A stretch of 64,000 bases of DNA from Deltaproteobacteria bacterium (lineage in GTDB: Bacteria; Desulfobacterota; BSN033; WVXP01), in the NCBI GenBank assembly GCA_019308905.1, contig JAFDHF010000005.1, positions 1-64,000 of the forward strand, written 5' to 3'. Shown piece by piece: positions 44,944-53,685 of this stretch (position 1 is its first letter; each line of letters starts with the position of its first letter). Below the pieces are notes generated by a model. It had not been told where the DNA came from. It was given only the letters and a program-made list of their open reading frames with translations, and searched no databases. Position numbers and translations under genes: made by a program.

Positions 44944-47277
44944 CTAATCTACCAGAGCCTCTTTCAGAACCTCTCGGATGTGGCTCGCGAAGACGATCTC
45001 GATATTCTTGAGAAGCTCCCCGGGCATCTCCTCCAGGTTGGCCTGATTCTTCTTGGGAAGAATCACCTTCTTGACCTCTGCCCTCAGAGCAGCGTGGATC
45101 TTCTCCCTTATTCCTCCTACAGGAAGGATCTTCCCCGTAAGGGTGAGCTCCCCTGTCATGGCAACATCGTGTCTCACCGGATTCCCTGTCAGGAGCGAGA
45201 TCAGGGCCACGGCGATTGTCGCCCCTGCGGAAGGGCCATCCTTGGGCACGGCGCCTGCAGGGAAATGGACATGAAAGCCATGGTTGGGGAAAAGGCTCTG
45301 CGAGATGCCGTGATCTCCTGCATGACTCCTGATATAGCTGAGAGCAGCCTGAGCGGACTCCTTCATGATGTCTCCCAGGGATCCGGTCAGAAGGAGACCC
45401 TTTTCCCCTTTTATTCTGGATACTTCCACGAACATGATCTCCCCGCCGTTTTCCGTCCAGGCGAGACCGGTGGCAATGCCGACACAGTTCTTTTCCTCCT
45501 TCACCTCGCAGAAGATCCGGGGGGGTCCGAGGAATTCTTCCACGGTATTCTCGTCGATGACGTCCCTCTTTTCCTTTCCCTGAGTCAGCTCGCGGGTGAC
45601 CTTGCGGCAGATCGCGGCGATTTCTCTCTCCAGGTTCCTAACCCCTGCCTCCCGTGTGTACTCGCGTATGATTTTCTGGATCGCCCCGGGCCTGAAAGTT
45701 ATTGGGTTTTGGCTCAACCCGTTCTCTTCGATCTGATGGGGAATGAGGAAATCACTGGCGATCCTCTCTTTCTCTTCGTCGATGTAGCCTGGGATGTGGA
45801 TCACTTCCATCCTGTCCCTCAGGGCAGGAGGGATAGGAGAGACGCTGTTTGCCGTGGTGAGGAACATGACCCGCGAGACGTCGAAGGGGACATCAAGATA
45901 GTGGTCGGTGAAAAAGGAGTTCTGCTCGGGATCCAAAACCTCAAGGAGAGCGGCTGCCGGATCTCCACGGAAATCCTGGCCGATCTTGTCGACTTCATCC
46001 AGCATAAAGACCGGGTTGCTCGTTCCGCTCCGCCTGATCTCCTGTATGATTCTTCCGGGGAGGGCCCCCACATAGGTTCTCCTGTGCCCCCTGATCTCGG
46101 CCTCGTCTCTCATGCCTCCCAGAGATATGCGAACGAACTTCCTTCCCAAAGCCCTGGCAATCGATTTGCCGAGGGATGTCTTGCCGACCCCTGGAGGGCC
46201 CACAAAGCAGAGGATAGGACCCTTCATGGTCTTTTTCATTTTCTTGACAGCCAGGTACTCGAGAATCCGGTCTTTCACTTTCTTGAGATCGTAGTGGTCT
46301 TCATTCAGAATCGCTTCAGCGCGATTGATGTTGAGGTTGTCCCGGGTGCTTCGACTCCAAGGGAGGGTGACCAGATAGTCGACATAGGTTCTGGAGACGG
46401 TGTATTCAGCCGACGTGGGATTCATTCGCTCCAGGCGGCTGATCTCTCTCTCGGCAACCTCTTCGACCTTCTTGGGCATCTCGGCGGACCGGACCTTTTC
46501 CCTCAACTCGTTGATCTCGGCCGCATGAGGATCCTCCTCCCCGAGCTGCTTTTGGATCGATTTGGTCTGCTGCCAGACCATAGGGTTTTTCTGGGTTCTT
46601 GCCGGGTCTCTTGCTGATCCGGACCCGGGAGCAGTACGGGCTTCGAGGTTCTTAATCTCCTTGCTGAGAATGAGAAAGACCTTCTTGAGCCTTTCCAGAG
46701 GATCAAAGCATTCGAGGATCTCCTGCCTTTCCGCCAATCCCAGGCTGAGGTGCGTAGCGACAAGATCGGCCAGCCGTCCCGGGGTGTCCACCTGATCGAG
46801 AAGCAGGTCCGCCTCTTCAGAAAAGGGCTTTCCCAAAGAGACCGAGAGTCTGAAGAGAGAACGAGTGCTTTCCAGGAGGGTGTCTGAGATCATCGACTTC
46901 CTGTCGTGGTCCTTTACTTCTTCCACATGAGCCAGGAGAAAGGGTTGGTGGGAGACCAACCTGCCCATGAGGATGCGGCATAGACCTTCGACCAGGACCT
47001 GGGCACCGCCTCCAGGCAGCCTGACTACCTGGAGTATGGTTCCCGCCGTTCCCACAGAGTAGAGATCATTGAAGTGCGGGCTTCCCAGGGTCTCTATTCT
47101 CTGAGAAAAGAAGCCCCCCATATAGTTGGGTGAGATCGTCTGGAGGAGATCAACGATACTGTCGGACCGGAGGAAAATGGGCAGGACCATGTTGGGGAAG
47201 AGGACGAGCCCCTGCAGTGGAATAACAGGAAGCTTCTTCGGAATGGGAAACACCTTTGCCTTGGTTGCGTACCTCAC
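44944..47277 (-). CDS. lon: ATP-dependent protease Lon
   Basis: A 777-aa Lon protease. The N-terminal substrate-binding domain (LPVIPLQGLVLFPNMVLP near residue 16) is complete. The AAA+ module has GPPGVGKTSLGKSIA and SLGGMRDEAEIRGHRRTYVG near residues 355-395. The protease domain has the catalytic Ser in PKDGPSAG and the Lys in VGGIREKIHAAL. It degrades misfolded and regulatory proteins in the cytoplasm. Its promoter lies next to the repeat element starting at 47365. Confidence 0.96.
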   Translation of the reverse strand: MRYATKAKVFPIPKKLPVIPLQGLVLFPNMVLPIFLRSDSIVDLLQTISPNYMGGFFSQRIETLGSPHFNDLYSVGTAGTILQVVRLPGGGAQVLVEGLCRILMGRLVSHQPFLLAHVEEVKDHDRKSMISDTLLESTRSLFRLSVSLGKPFSEEADLLLDQVDTPGRLADLVATHLSLGLAERQEILECFDPLERLKKVFLILSKEIKNLEARTAPGSGSARDPARTQKNPMVWQQTKSIQKQLGEEDPHAAEINELREKVRSAEMPKKVEEVAEREISRLERMNPTSAEYTVSRTYVDYLVTLPWSRSTRDNLNINRAEAILNEDHYDLKKVKDRILEYLAVKKMKKTMKGPILCFVGPPGVGKTSLGKSIARALGRKFVRISLGGMRDEAEIRGHRRTYVGALPGRIIQEIRRSGTSNPVFMLDEVDKIGQDFRGDPAAALLEVLDPEQNSFFTDHYLDVPFDVSRVMFLTTANSVSPIPPALRDRMEVIHIPGYIDEEKERIASDFLIPHQIEENGLSQNPITFRPGAIQKIIREYTREAGVRNLEREIAAICRKVTRELTQGKEKRDVIDENTVEEFLGPPRIFCEVKEEKNCVGIATGLAWTENGGEIMFVEVSRIKGEKGLLLTGSLGDIMKESAQAALSYIRSHAGDHGISQSLFPNHGFHVHFPAGAVPKDGPSAGATIAVALISLLTGNPVRHDVAMTGELTLTGKILPVGGIREKIHAALRAEVKKVILPKKNQANLEEMPGELLKNIEIVFASHIREVLKEALVD

Positions 47278-47324
47278 GTGGAGATCCTCGGCTCCATACG
47301 TCCTCTCAGCACAATGGATGTTGA

Positions 47325-47353
47325 ATCTTATATGATAATGGTTTTTCTGTCAA
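47325..47353 (-). promoter_or_regulatory. Promoter of lon
   Basis: On the minus strand TTGACA (47353-47348) is followed by TAAGAT (47330-47325) at 17 nt; an overlapping TATAAG (47332-47327) sits at 15 nt. The -35 box is only 11 nt from the terminal inverted repeat of the neighbouring repeat element. Confidence 0.55.
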
Positions 47354-47364
47354 CATACCGGGAC

Positions 47365-47784
47365 GTGGAGTTTCCCGAGTTTTCGGCCGCGGATTCTTGC
47401 AAGTATATGACTTCACGATTTTTTTTCTGTTTCGGCAGGAGAACACCCTTGTCCCCTCGCTCCTGAGCTCACGGGGTGGCCCTATCGGGGTTGGCGGGTG
47501 GGCAGTTCCTGCCCCCTCCCCACGAACACGACCCACGAGCACGAACACGCCCCACGAGCACGACTCACGAATCACGAATCACGACCACGCCCCACGACCA
47601 CGACTCACGAATCACGACCACGAATCACGAACACGACTCACGAATCACGACCACGAATCACGAACACGAATCACGCCTCACGACCACGACCTTTCCCCTC
47701 CCCGCTCACCCCTGATGGGTACCCCACCGCTTCCGCAATGTCGCCCGGAGGCAAGGGTGTTTTCCAAAAGTCAGGAAACTCCAC
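47365..47784. repeat. Dispersed repeat element, copy A (MITE-like, with internal CACG array)
   Basis: This 420-bp element makes up most of the gene-free stretch between lon and the kinase gene. Its ends are inverted repeats: GTGGAGTTTCC (47365-47375) and GGAAACTCCAC (47774-47784), an 11/11 match. Inside, 47438-47460 and 47743-47765 form a second, longer inverted pair sharing the core AAGGGTGTT. Between the arms is an array of 6/7-nt units (47521-47690). Copy B at 55395-55738 is nearly the same outside the array and in the same orientation. No transposase is encoded, and frames running through it are low-complexity. Confidence 0.8.
47521..47690. repeat. Tandem array of 26 CACG-core units (6 or 7 nt)
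   Basis: The 170 bp resolve completely into 26 units of the form CACGNN with an optional extra T or C: thirteen are 6 nt and thirteen... the two lengths alternate irregularly. The commonest units are CACGAAT, CACGAC, CACGAA and CACGACT. It is embedded in repeat element copy A. The mixture of lengths means it is not a simple slippage microsatellite. Confidence 0.85.
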
Positions 47785-47902
47785 ACCGGGAGGGGAGTCC
47801 CGCCCCTCACGTGAAGCATCTCTGACCCTGATCCGGACCGGTTTGGTAAGTCCGTGGGAAGGCGGCCGACGAGGATCGTCCTCCCACGGGCTGCTCGAAC
47901 GT

Positions 47903-48835
47903 CTAGGACGGCAGGCTCAGGCCGTAGCGCTCCCTGAGATACCGGATATTCTTCTGGGCGTTGTCGTACTTGGCCTTACCGTAGCTGTAGAAATCAAAAT
48001 CGATCTTCGAAACCCTTGATTGTATCAGACTCCAGAGAAACCAGTAGATGTCCGGAAAGGGCTTGAAGAGATCCGTCATGTAAATGTGATGGTCGGTGTT
48101 CGCTCCTTGCCAATAGAGATCCAGAATCCTCGCCTCCGTCTCCCTGGGGACAAGGATCTCTTGAAACATATCGGCCAGATCGTAGTAGGGGGTACTCATC
48201 CCCGCGTATTCCCAGTCAATCACGTAGATTGAGCGTCCGGATTCGTCTCTTTTCTGGCCGAGGATGAAGTTGTCGGCCAGAAGGTCGTTGTGACAGGAAA
48301 CATACTGGGCCGGCGTGATTCGGGCATGATTGGAGATCTTCTCCAGAGAGGAGATGGTCTTTTCAAATTCGAATTCCCAGTAGGAGGCATCTATCCCCTG
48401 GAGAATCCGATAGAGCCGTCTTACCTGGACGAGAGGATCGAAGACAAAGGGAAGGGTCACGCCGCTCTGGTGAATGGTTCGAATCGAACGGACGATCTCT
48501 TCCCAGAGGTCTTCTCTCAAGAAATCTTCGTTCTTCAGAACGTATCCGGGGATGAACTCCACAACGGTCACCCTCTGGTCGGGCAGGTATTTGATAAGTC
48601 TCGGAGTGATACCTGTCGATGCGATCAGTTTGAGGTTTTCCACTTCCACGTCCCGGTCGATGAACAGTTCGGTCTTCTCCCCGTACAACCTTACGACAAG
48701 GTCCTGGCCCTTGGATGACCGGACCCGATACAACCTGTTGGTGATCCCGCCTTTGAGTTCTTCGATCACCACTTCCGAACCTTCCAACTCGGGCATGAGT
48801 TCCAGCAAGCCTTCGCGGGTGAGCTCTTCGTCCAT
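47903..48835 (-). CDS. Choline/ethanolamine kinase-like phosphotransferase (APH family)
   Basis: A 310-aa aminoglycoside-phosphotransferase-fold kinase. The nucleotide-binding GGITNRLYRV is at residues 29-38, the catalytic Brenner motif CHNDLLADNFI near residue 187, and the metal-binding VIDWEYAG near 209. The choline-kinase branch (LicA-like) is the best fit because of HNDLLxxN and the WEYAG pair. It may phosphorylate choline, ethanolamine or another amino alcohol. It lies downstream of the M55 peptidase and is the last gene of the dpp-like series. Confidence 0.85.
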   Translation of the reverse strand: MDEELTREGLLELMPELEGSEVVIEELKGGITNRLYRVRSSKGQDLVVRLYGEKTELFIDRDVEVENLKLIASTGITPRLIKYLPDQRVTVVEFIPGYVLKNEDFLREDLWEEIVRSIRTIHQSGVTLPFVFDPLVQVRRLYRILQGIDASYWEFEFEKTISSLEKISNHARITPAQYVSCHNDLLADNFILGQKRDESGRSIYVIDWEYAGMSTPYYDLADMFQEILVPRETEARILDLYWQGANTDHHIYMTDLFKPFPDIYWFLWSLIQSRVSKIDFDFYSYGKAKYDNAQKNIRYLRERYGLSLPS

Positions 48836-48903
48836 TTCCTGTTCCTCATGATCCAGGCTTGAGCCCTCGTGATTTCGACAGGGCCCTCTCCCGGCGGTTT
48901 CGC

Positions 48904-49740
48904 CTATCCGTACAATTCATCGCTGGCTGTCCAGCCGAGAAGCATGCACCCGAGAAACGCCTTGAAGGCTCGAATGAAGTCGGTGTCTGTCACCGAGACC
49001 GTCCGTGAGTCTTCGCGGACCACACCGGGGAAGAGAGTAGGCAGGGCAGCCTCGCTGGTTGACATAAACTCGATCTCCAGCTTGACCTCCCCCTCGACCT
49101 TGAGGGGTTTGAATTGGTTTAGTTTCTTGAGGGCGTTCCCGGCGGCTTCCCTTATGCGGCGCCCTGTCTCCTTCGGGGGGTAGCATCTGGCCGTCCACCT
49201 GTCGATACCTTCCTTCACCACGGCGGTCTCGACGTTCCCCAGTACCGACTTGGCTTCTCTGGTAACCTTGTCGTCTCCTGCAACCATGACGACAGGTACA
49301 TCGTAATACCCGGCAATGGCGGCATTGAGCTGGGTTTCCCCGATGGGCTCTCCGTTCAAACGGACGCTGATGATCTCACGGCCCAGGAGAGTATGATTCG
49401 CCACGGCCTCCCCTGTTCCGGCCTTTGCGTGATATCCAACAAAAAAGGCCGCGTCGAAGGTGCTGTCAATCCCCTCCATCATGCAGAGGGGCTTGTGGAT
49501 ACCGGAGATGAGGCTTGCCCTGGAATCCAGTTCTTCGAGCAGTATGTTTCGCATGGTGTAGTGGGAGTCGTTTACGAGGACCTCGGTGGCTCCCCCTTCA
49601 AATGCCCCGTCAATGGCGGCGTTGACATCGCCTGTCATCATCTTTCGGAACCGTTCGTACCCGGGTTTGCCCTCTACTACATCCAACATGTTGGTGACCC
49701 CGGTTGCTCCTTCCATATCCGCTGAAATAAAGACCTTCAT
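48904..49740 (-). CDS. M55 family D-aminopeptidase
   Basis: A 278-aa zinc D-aminopeptidase of the DppA (Bacillus) type. The metal ligands appear in ISADMEG (Asp8, Glu10), NDSHYTM near residue 60 and GYHAKAG near 103, with NHT nearby. The enzyme releases N-terminal D-amino acids, typically D-Ala, from peptides. It is directly downstream of the dipeptide ABC importer genes, so it probably processes the imported peptides. Confidence 0.93.
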   Translation of the reverse strand: MKVFISADMEGATGVTNMLDVVEGKPGYERFRKMMTGDVNAAIDGAFEGGATEVLVNDSHYTMRNILLEELDSRASLISGIHKPLCMMEGIDSTFDAAFFVGYHAKAGTGEAVANHTLLGREIISVRLNGEPIGETQLNAAIAGYYDVPVVMVAGDDKVTREAKSVLGNVETAVVKEGIDRWTARCYPPKETGRRIREAAGNALKKLNQFKPLKVEGEVKLEIEFMSTSEAALPTLFPGVVREDSRTVSVTDTDFIRAFKAFLGCMLLGWTASDELYG

Positions 49741-49756
49741 GACCGTATCCTCCTTT

Positions 49757-50764
49757 TCATTGGTAGAGTATGCAACTCACGTAGTGTCCGGGCTCCTTTT
49801 CCACGAGCTGTGGAGCCGTTTGGGAACATTCGGGCCTTGCGAGGAAACACCTGGGGTGGAAATGGCAGCCCTCCGGTGGATCCACCGGGCTGGGAATCTC
49901 CCCCTTGAGGATGATCCTCTCCTTTCTCCGGGCCTTTATTGACGGTGAAGCCGAAAGCAGCGCCTTGGTGTACGGGTGAAGGGGGTTTTCAAACAGGATC
50001 TCTTCCCTTGCCAGTTCGACGATTTTCCCCAGATACATGACTGCGATTCGATGAGAGATATGCTCTACCACGCTCAAGTCGTGGGATATGAATATGTAGG
50101 CCAGCCGGTGGCTCCCCTGAAGGTCTTTCAAAAGATTGATCACCTGCGCCTGGACCGAGACATCAAGGGCTGAGACGGGTTCGTCGCATACGATCAATCT
50201 CGGCTCCACAGCCAGGGCCCGGGCGATGCAGACCCTCTGCCGCTGTCCTCCGCTGAACTCATGGGGGAGGGATCTGAGAAAAGAGGGGGAGAGGCCGACC
50301 TCCTCCAGCAGTTCCTCTATCCGTTCCCGCCTATCGGTACCACTGGAAAGATGGTGAACCTCGAGCGCCTCTCCCAGGATATCTTCGATAGTCATCCGGG
50401 GATCCAATGAAGAATAGGGATCCTGAAAGATGATCTGCATCTCCTTTCTCAGTTCCTTGAGTCTTTTCTTGCCCAGGGCGGTGACATCTTCTCCTGAGAA
50501 GAAGACCTTCCCGGAGGTCGGTTCGACAAGTCTCAAGATGCTCCGGCCTACCGTGCTTTTTCCGCAGCCGCTCTCTCCCACCAGTCCCAGGGTTTCGCCG
50601 GGTTCCAAGGCGAAGCTCACGCCGTCCACAGCCCGGACAACAGCCCGGGACTTCGAAAAAAAGGAGCCCCCCAAGGGGAAGTATTTGACGAGATCAACAA
50701 CCTCCAGGATCGGTTCTCCTCCCATCGGACAGCTCTCTACACCCCTAATTCGCGAGTCGGTCAA
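49757..50764 (-). CDS. Dipeptide/oligopeptide ABC transporter ATP-binding protein, DppF/OppF-like
   Basis: A 335-aa ATPase. Walker A is GESGCGKST near residue 63, the signature FSGGQRQR near 164 and Walker [11 protein letters not shown] near 187. The C-terminal oligopeptide extension [12 protein letters not shown] and a Cys-containing [12 protein letters not shown] segment fit the DppF type, where cysteines bind an iron-sulfur cluster in some members. It overlaps the DppD gene by 20 nt. Confidence 0.94.
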   Translation of the reverse strand: MTDSRIRGVESCPMGGEPILEVVDLVKYFPLGGSFFSKSRAVVRAVDGVSFALEPGETLGLVGESGCGKSTVGRSILRLVEPTSGKVFFSGEDVTALGKKRLKELRKEMQIIFQDPYSSLDPRMTIEDILGEALEVHHLSSGTDRRERIEELLEEVGLSPSFLRSLPHEFSGGQRQRVCIARALAVEPRLIVCDEPVSALDVSVQAQVINLLKDLQGSHRLAYIFISHDLSVVEHISHRIAVMYLGKIVELAREEILFENPLHPYTKALLSASPSIKARRKERIILKGEIPSPVDPPEGCHFHPRCFLARPECSQTAPQLVEKEPGHYVSCILYQ

Positions 50765-51719
50765 TATGGTGGCATCTCACCCAATGGCGTTTTCCGACCT
50801 GCACCATGTCAGGAACCGCCGCAGTACAGATTTCGGTGGCCCGGCTGCAACGGGGATGGAACTTGCAGCCCCGGGGAAGAGCAAAAAGACTGGGTACGGA
50901 ACCCGGTATGGCTGAGAGCCGGGACGTCTTGAGACCGATCATTGGAACAGAACGGATCAGCCCCAGAGTGTATGGATGAAGGGCTTCCCTCTCCAGTCCA
51001 GAGGTATCCAGAACCTCCACCACATGACCGCAATACATTACCACCACCTGCCTGGTAGACTCACTGATCACGCCGAGGTCGTGAGTCACCAGAATCACGG
51101 CCATCCCGTTTCTCTCCTGGAGGCGGGCGAGAAGCTCCAGGATCTGGGCCTGAATCGTCACATCGAGGGCTGTAGTAGGTTCATCGGCGATGAGGAGGCT
51201 CGGATTGCAGGCGATGGCCATGGCAATCATCACTCGCTGTCTCATCCCGCCGCTCAACTGGTGTGGATAATCCTCGGCCCTCCTGTGGGGGCTGGGTATT
51301 CCCACCTGGGAGAGTAGTTCGATGCTCGTTTTCTTTGCCTCGGCTGCTGAGACTGCCTGGTGGGCACGGATAATTTCGGCAATCTGGTACCAGATCTTGT
51401 AGACCGGGTTGAGATAGCTCATCGGCTCCTGAAAGATCATGGAGATCCGGTTGCCCCTGATGTCTTGGATCTCCCGGTGACTGCAGGAGAGAAGATCCTT
51501 GCCCTCAAAATAGATACTTCCCCCTGCGTAGTACCCCGGAGGCCGGGCGACCAGACGGAGGATGGAGAGGCATGTCACCGATTTCCCTGACCCGGACTCC
51601 CCCACCAGTCCCACCGTTTCTCCCCGGTTTACGGTGAAACTCACGCCGTCCACGCTCTTGAGGGAGCCTTTCCCGACCCTGAAATAGGTTTTCAGGTTCT
51701 CGACTTTCAAAAGACACAA
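50745..51719 (-). CDS. Dipeptide/oligopeptide ABC transporter ATP-binding protein, DppD/OppD-like
   Basis: A 324-aa ATPase. I start it at TTG 51719, preceded by AGGAG with a 9-nt gap; the frame is open 43 codons further but that part lies inside the permease gene and shows no homology. Walker [21 protein letters not shown] and [11 protein letters not shown] are present, then the peptide-type C-terminus [12 protein letters not shown] with cluster-like cysteines. It partners the ATPase at 49757. Confidence 0.93.
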   Translation of the reverse strand: MCLLKVENLKTYFRVGKGSLKSVDGVSFTVNRGETVGLVGESGSGKSVTCLSILRLVARPPGYYAGGSIYFEGKDLLSCSHREIQDIRGNRISMIFQEPMSYLNPVYKIWYQIAEIIRAHQAVSAAEAKKTSIELLSQVGIPSPHRRAEDYPHQLSGGMRQRVMIAMAIACNPSLLIADEPTTALDVTIQAQILELLARLQERNGMAVILVTHDLGVISESTRQVVVMYCGHVVEVLDTSGLEREALHPYTLGLIRSVPMIGLKTSRLSAIPGSVPSLFALPRGCKFHPRCSRATEICTAAVPDMVQVGKRHWVRCHHIDRLAN

Positions 51720-51745
51720 TGGCGGCTGCTCCTGCGGGTGGGACC

Positions 51746-52615
51746 TCAGTCTTTGGGTCGTAGAACATCGGCCAGACCATCTCCGATGAGGCTGAAGCCG
51801 ATGCCGATCAACATGATAGCCAAACCGGGAAAAGTGGTCATCCACCAAGCTTGGTAAATAAATATTCGTCCTTCACTGATCATGGCTCCCCAGTCCGGGG
51901 TAGGGGGTTGCACGCCGAGTCCTAGAAAGCTTAGGGAGGATGCCAGGAGAATACAAAGAACCACATCTGTAACAGAGAAGACAAGAGCCGGAGTAATGGC
52001 GTTCGGAATGATGTGGCGCCGAATGATGTAACCTGTGCTGCAACCAAGAGCCCTTGCGGCCTCGATGAATTCCATCTCTTTCAGGGAGAGGATCTCCCCG
52101 CGGATGATCCTGGCGTATGCTGTCCAGCCCACCAGCCAGACCGAAATGAAAACGTTTCTCAATCCAGGCCCGATAATGGCGAGAATCGCTATTACCAGAA
52201 CGAGATAGGGCAGGGCGATTGTCACATCCACCAGTCTCATGATGATGTCGTCCAGGCGGCCTCCGAAATAGCCGGCTATGGAGCCCAGAATGGTCCCCAC
52301 AACCAGTGGAACAATGACGCAGCCGGTGCCTATAAGCAATGCCGTCCGCCCGCCGTAAAGAATCCGGGTGAGAATATCTCTTCCGAAGTTGTCGGTGCCG
52401 AGCCAGTGGAGACGGGACGGGGGCTGAAGGGCCTCCAGGAGGGAGGTCTTGATGGGGTCGAACTTGGTCAAGAAAGGGGCGAGAAGGGAGGCCCCAGTGA
52501 TCAGACACACGATGAGAAAGCCGATCAGGAAGGTCTTGCTGCGAAAGACCCTCCTGATCAGATTCTTTTCCCTCTGTGTAACCTCTATGAGAACCTCTGC
52601 GGTTGTATATTCCAT
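51746..52615 (-). CDS. Dipeptide ABC transporter permease, DppC-like
   Basis: A 289-aa permease with about six membrane segments. LGTDNFGRDILTRILYGGR near residue 75 and the EAA loop EAARALGCSTGYIIRRHIIPN near 190 are typical of DppC/OppC. The N-terminal segment (about 28-48) is the extra membrane helix of this subunit. Confidence 0.94.
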   Translation of the reverse strand: MEYTTAEVLIEVTQREKNLIRRVFRSKTFLIGFLIVCLITGASLLAPFLTKFDPIKTSLLEALQPPSRLHWLGTDNFGRDILTRILYGGRTALLIGTGCVIVPLVVGTILGSIAGYFGGRLDDIIMRLVDVTIALPYLVLVIAILAIIGPGLRNVFISVWLVGWTAYARIIRGEILSLKEMEFIEAARALGCSTGYIIRRHIIPNAITPALVFSVTDVVLCILLASSLSFLGLGVQPPTPDWGAMISEGRIFIYQAWWMTTFPGLAIMLIGIGFSLIGDGLADVLRPKD

Positions 52616-52651
52616 TGCCCTTCCTCGGACCTGCTACAACAGGGCGAATGC

Positions 52652-53590
52652 CTATTCCCCCATACGGATTCGAGGGTCGAGATAGCTGTAAAGGACGTCC
52701 GTAACAAAATTGATCGTAATGATCAAGAAACCGAAGACGAATGTCACCCCCTGGACCATGGGATAATCCCGCTTGAAAATGGAACCGACCAGAAGCATTC
52801 CGATTCCCGGAAGCGAAAACGTCGCCTCGATGACAACCGTGCCGCCGAGCAGCCAACCGATGTTGACCCCGAAGATGGTGACGCTCGGGATCAAGGCGTT
52901 GCGGAAGGCATGCCTGAATGTTACTTCCCACTCCTTCAGGCCCTTTGCTCTGGCGGTTGTCACGAAGTTTGCCTGCAGTGACTCGAGGATACTCGCGCGC
53001 AAGGGACGGAGAATGACTGGTGTAAGGTACAGGCCCAGAACAAAGGAGGGCAAAACCAGGTGCCAGAGCCTCTCTCCAAAGGTCTTTCCGAACCCGGAGA
53101 CAGGGAAGATCCCCCACCTGACCCCGAGAAACATCATCAGCAGCAAGGCCACCCAGAAAGAGGGCATCGTGAAGCCGAAGAGCGTGCCGAGACGGATCAT
53201 ATTGTCCCGTAAACCCCTGGGCCGGAGCGCTGAAAGGACACCCAATGGGACGGCAAAGGCGATCGAGATGACAGCGCCGAGGCAGATCAGCATGAGTGTG
53301 GCCGGAAGCCGCTGGAGGATTACCTCGAGGACGCCGGTCCGGTAGGCTATGGAGGTCCCCAGGTTTCCTTTGAGGAGATTTGCCAGGAAGGTGACGTACT
53401 GGACTATCAGAGACCTGTCCAAACCGAGGGCGTGCCTCAACCTTTCGATATTCTCGGGCGTTGCCCGGATTCCCAGCATTATGCGGGCCGGGTCTCCGGG
53501 AATCAGGTGGATGATGAGAAAGACGAAGACCGTGAGCCCTAACAAGACGGGGAGGAAATGGAGGAGCCGGCGGAGTACATATCTACGCAT
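52652..53590 (-). CDS. Dipeptide ABC transporter permease, DppB-like
   Basis: A 312-aa permease starting with MRRYVLRRLLHFLPVLLG. The conserved DppB opening VFLIIHLIPGDPARIMLG and the EAA loop TTARAKGLKEWEVTFRHAFRN are present, with about six membrane segments. It lies 36 nt before the DppC gene and 95 nt after the binding-protein gene. Confidence 0.95.
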   Translation of the reverse strand: MRRYVLRRLLHFLPVLLGLTVFVFLIIHLIPGDPARIMLGIRATPENIERLRHALGLDRSLIVQYVTFLANLLKGNLGTSIAYRTGVLEVILQRLPATLMLICLGAVISIAFAVPLGVLSALRPRGLRDNMIRLGTLFGFTMPSFWVALLLMMFLGVRWGIFPVSGFGKTFGERLWHLVLPSFVLGLYLTPVILRPLRASILESLQANFVTTARAKGLKEWEVTFRHAFRNALIPSVTIFGVNIGWLLGGTVVIEATFSLPGIGMLLVGSIFKRDYPMVQGVTFVFGFLIITINFVTDVLYSYLDPRIRMGE

Positions 53591-53636
53591 GGTTCAACGA
53601 TCTTTTTCAGAGAGAGTGAGACGACGGTCAGGGGGT

Positions 53637-53678
53637 GGGACCCGGCTCGGCGACGGTTGCCCTGTCTCACCGGGCCCC
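53637..53678 (-). other. Stem-loop after the peptide-binding-protein gene
   Basis: On the minus strand GGGGCCCGG (53678-53670) pairs CCGGGTCCC (53645-53637) with a single G-U wobble, between the binding-protein stop and the DppB start. No T-run follows. It is the third binding-protein gene in the window with such a structure. Confidence 0.6.
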
Positions 53679-53685
53679 TTTCTTG

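Noticed and set aside
44833-46617. A 594-codon plus-strand frame opposite lon and era
   Set aside because: It lies antisense to two well-supported genes and its translation shows no domain; a shadow of GC-rich coding sequence.
47521-47690. The repeat array as a CRISPR
   Set aside because: Units are 6-7 nt with no spacers and no cas genes are present.
47397-48019. Long open frames across the CACG array of copy A, translating to Thr/His/Arg-rich low-complexity protein
   Set aside because: The composition is dictated by the 6/7-nt repeat units, all three frames stay open for the same reason, and copy B does not preserve a common reading frame.
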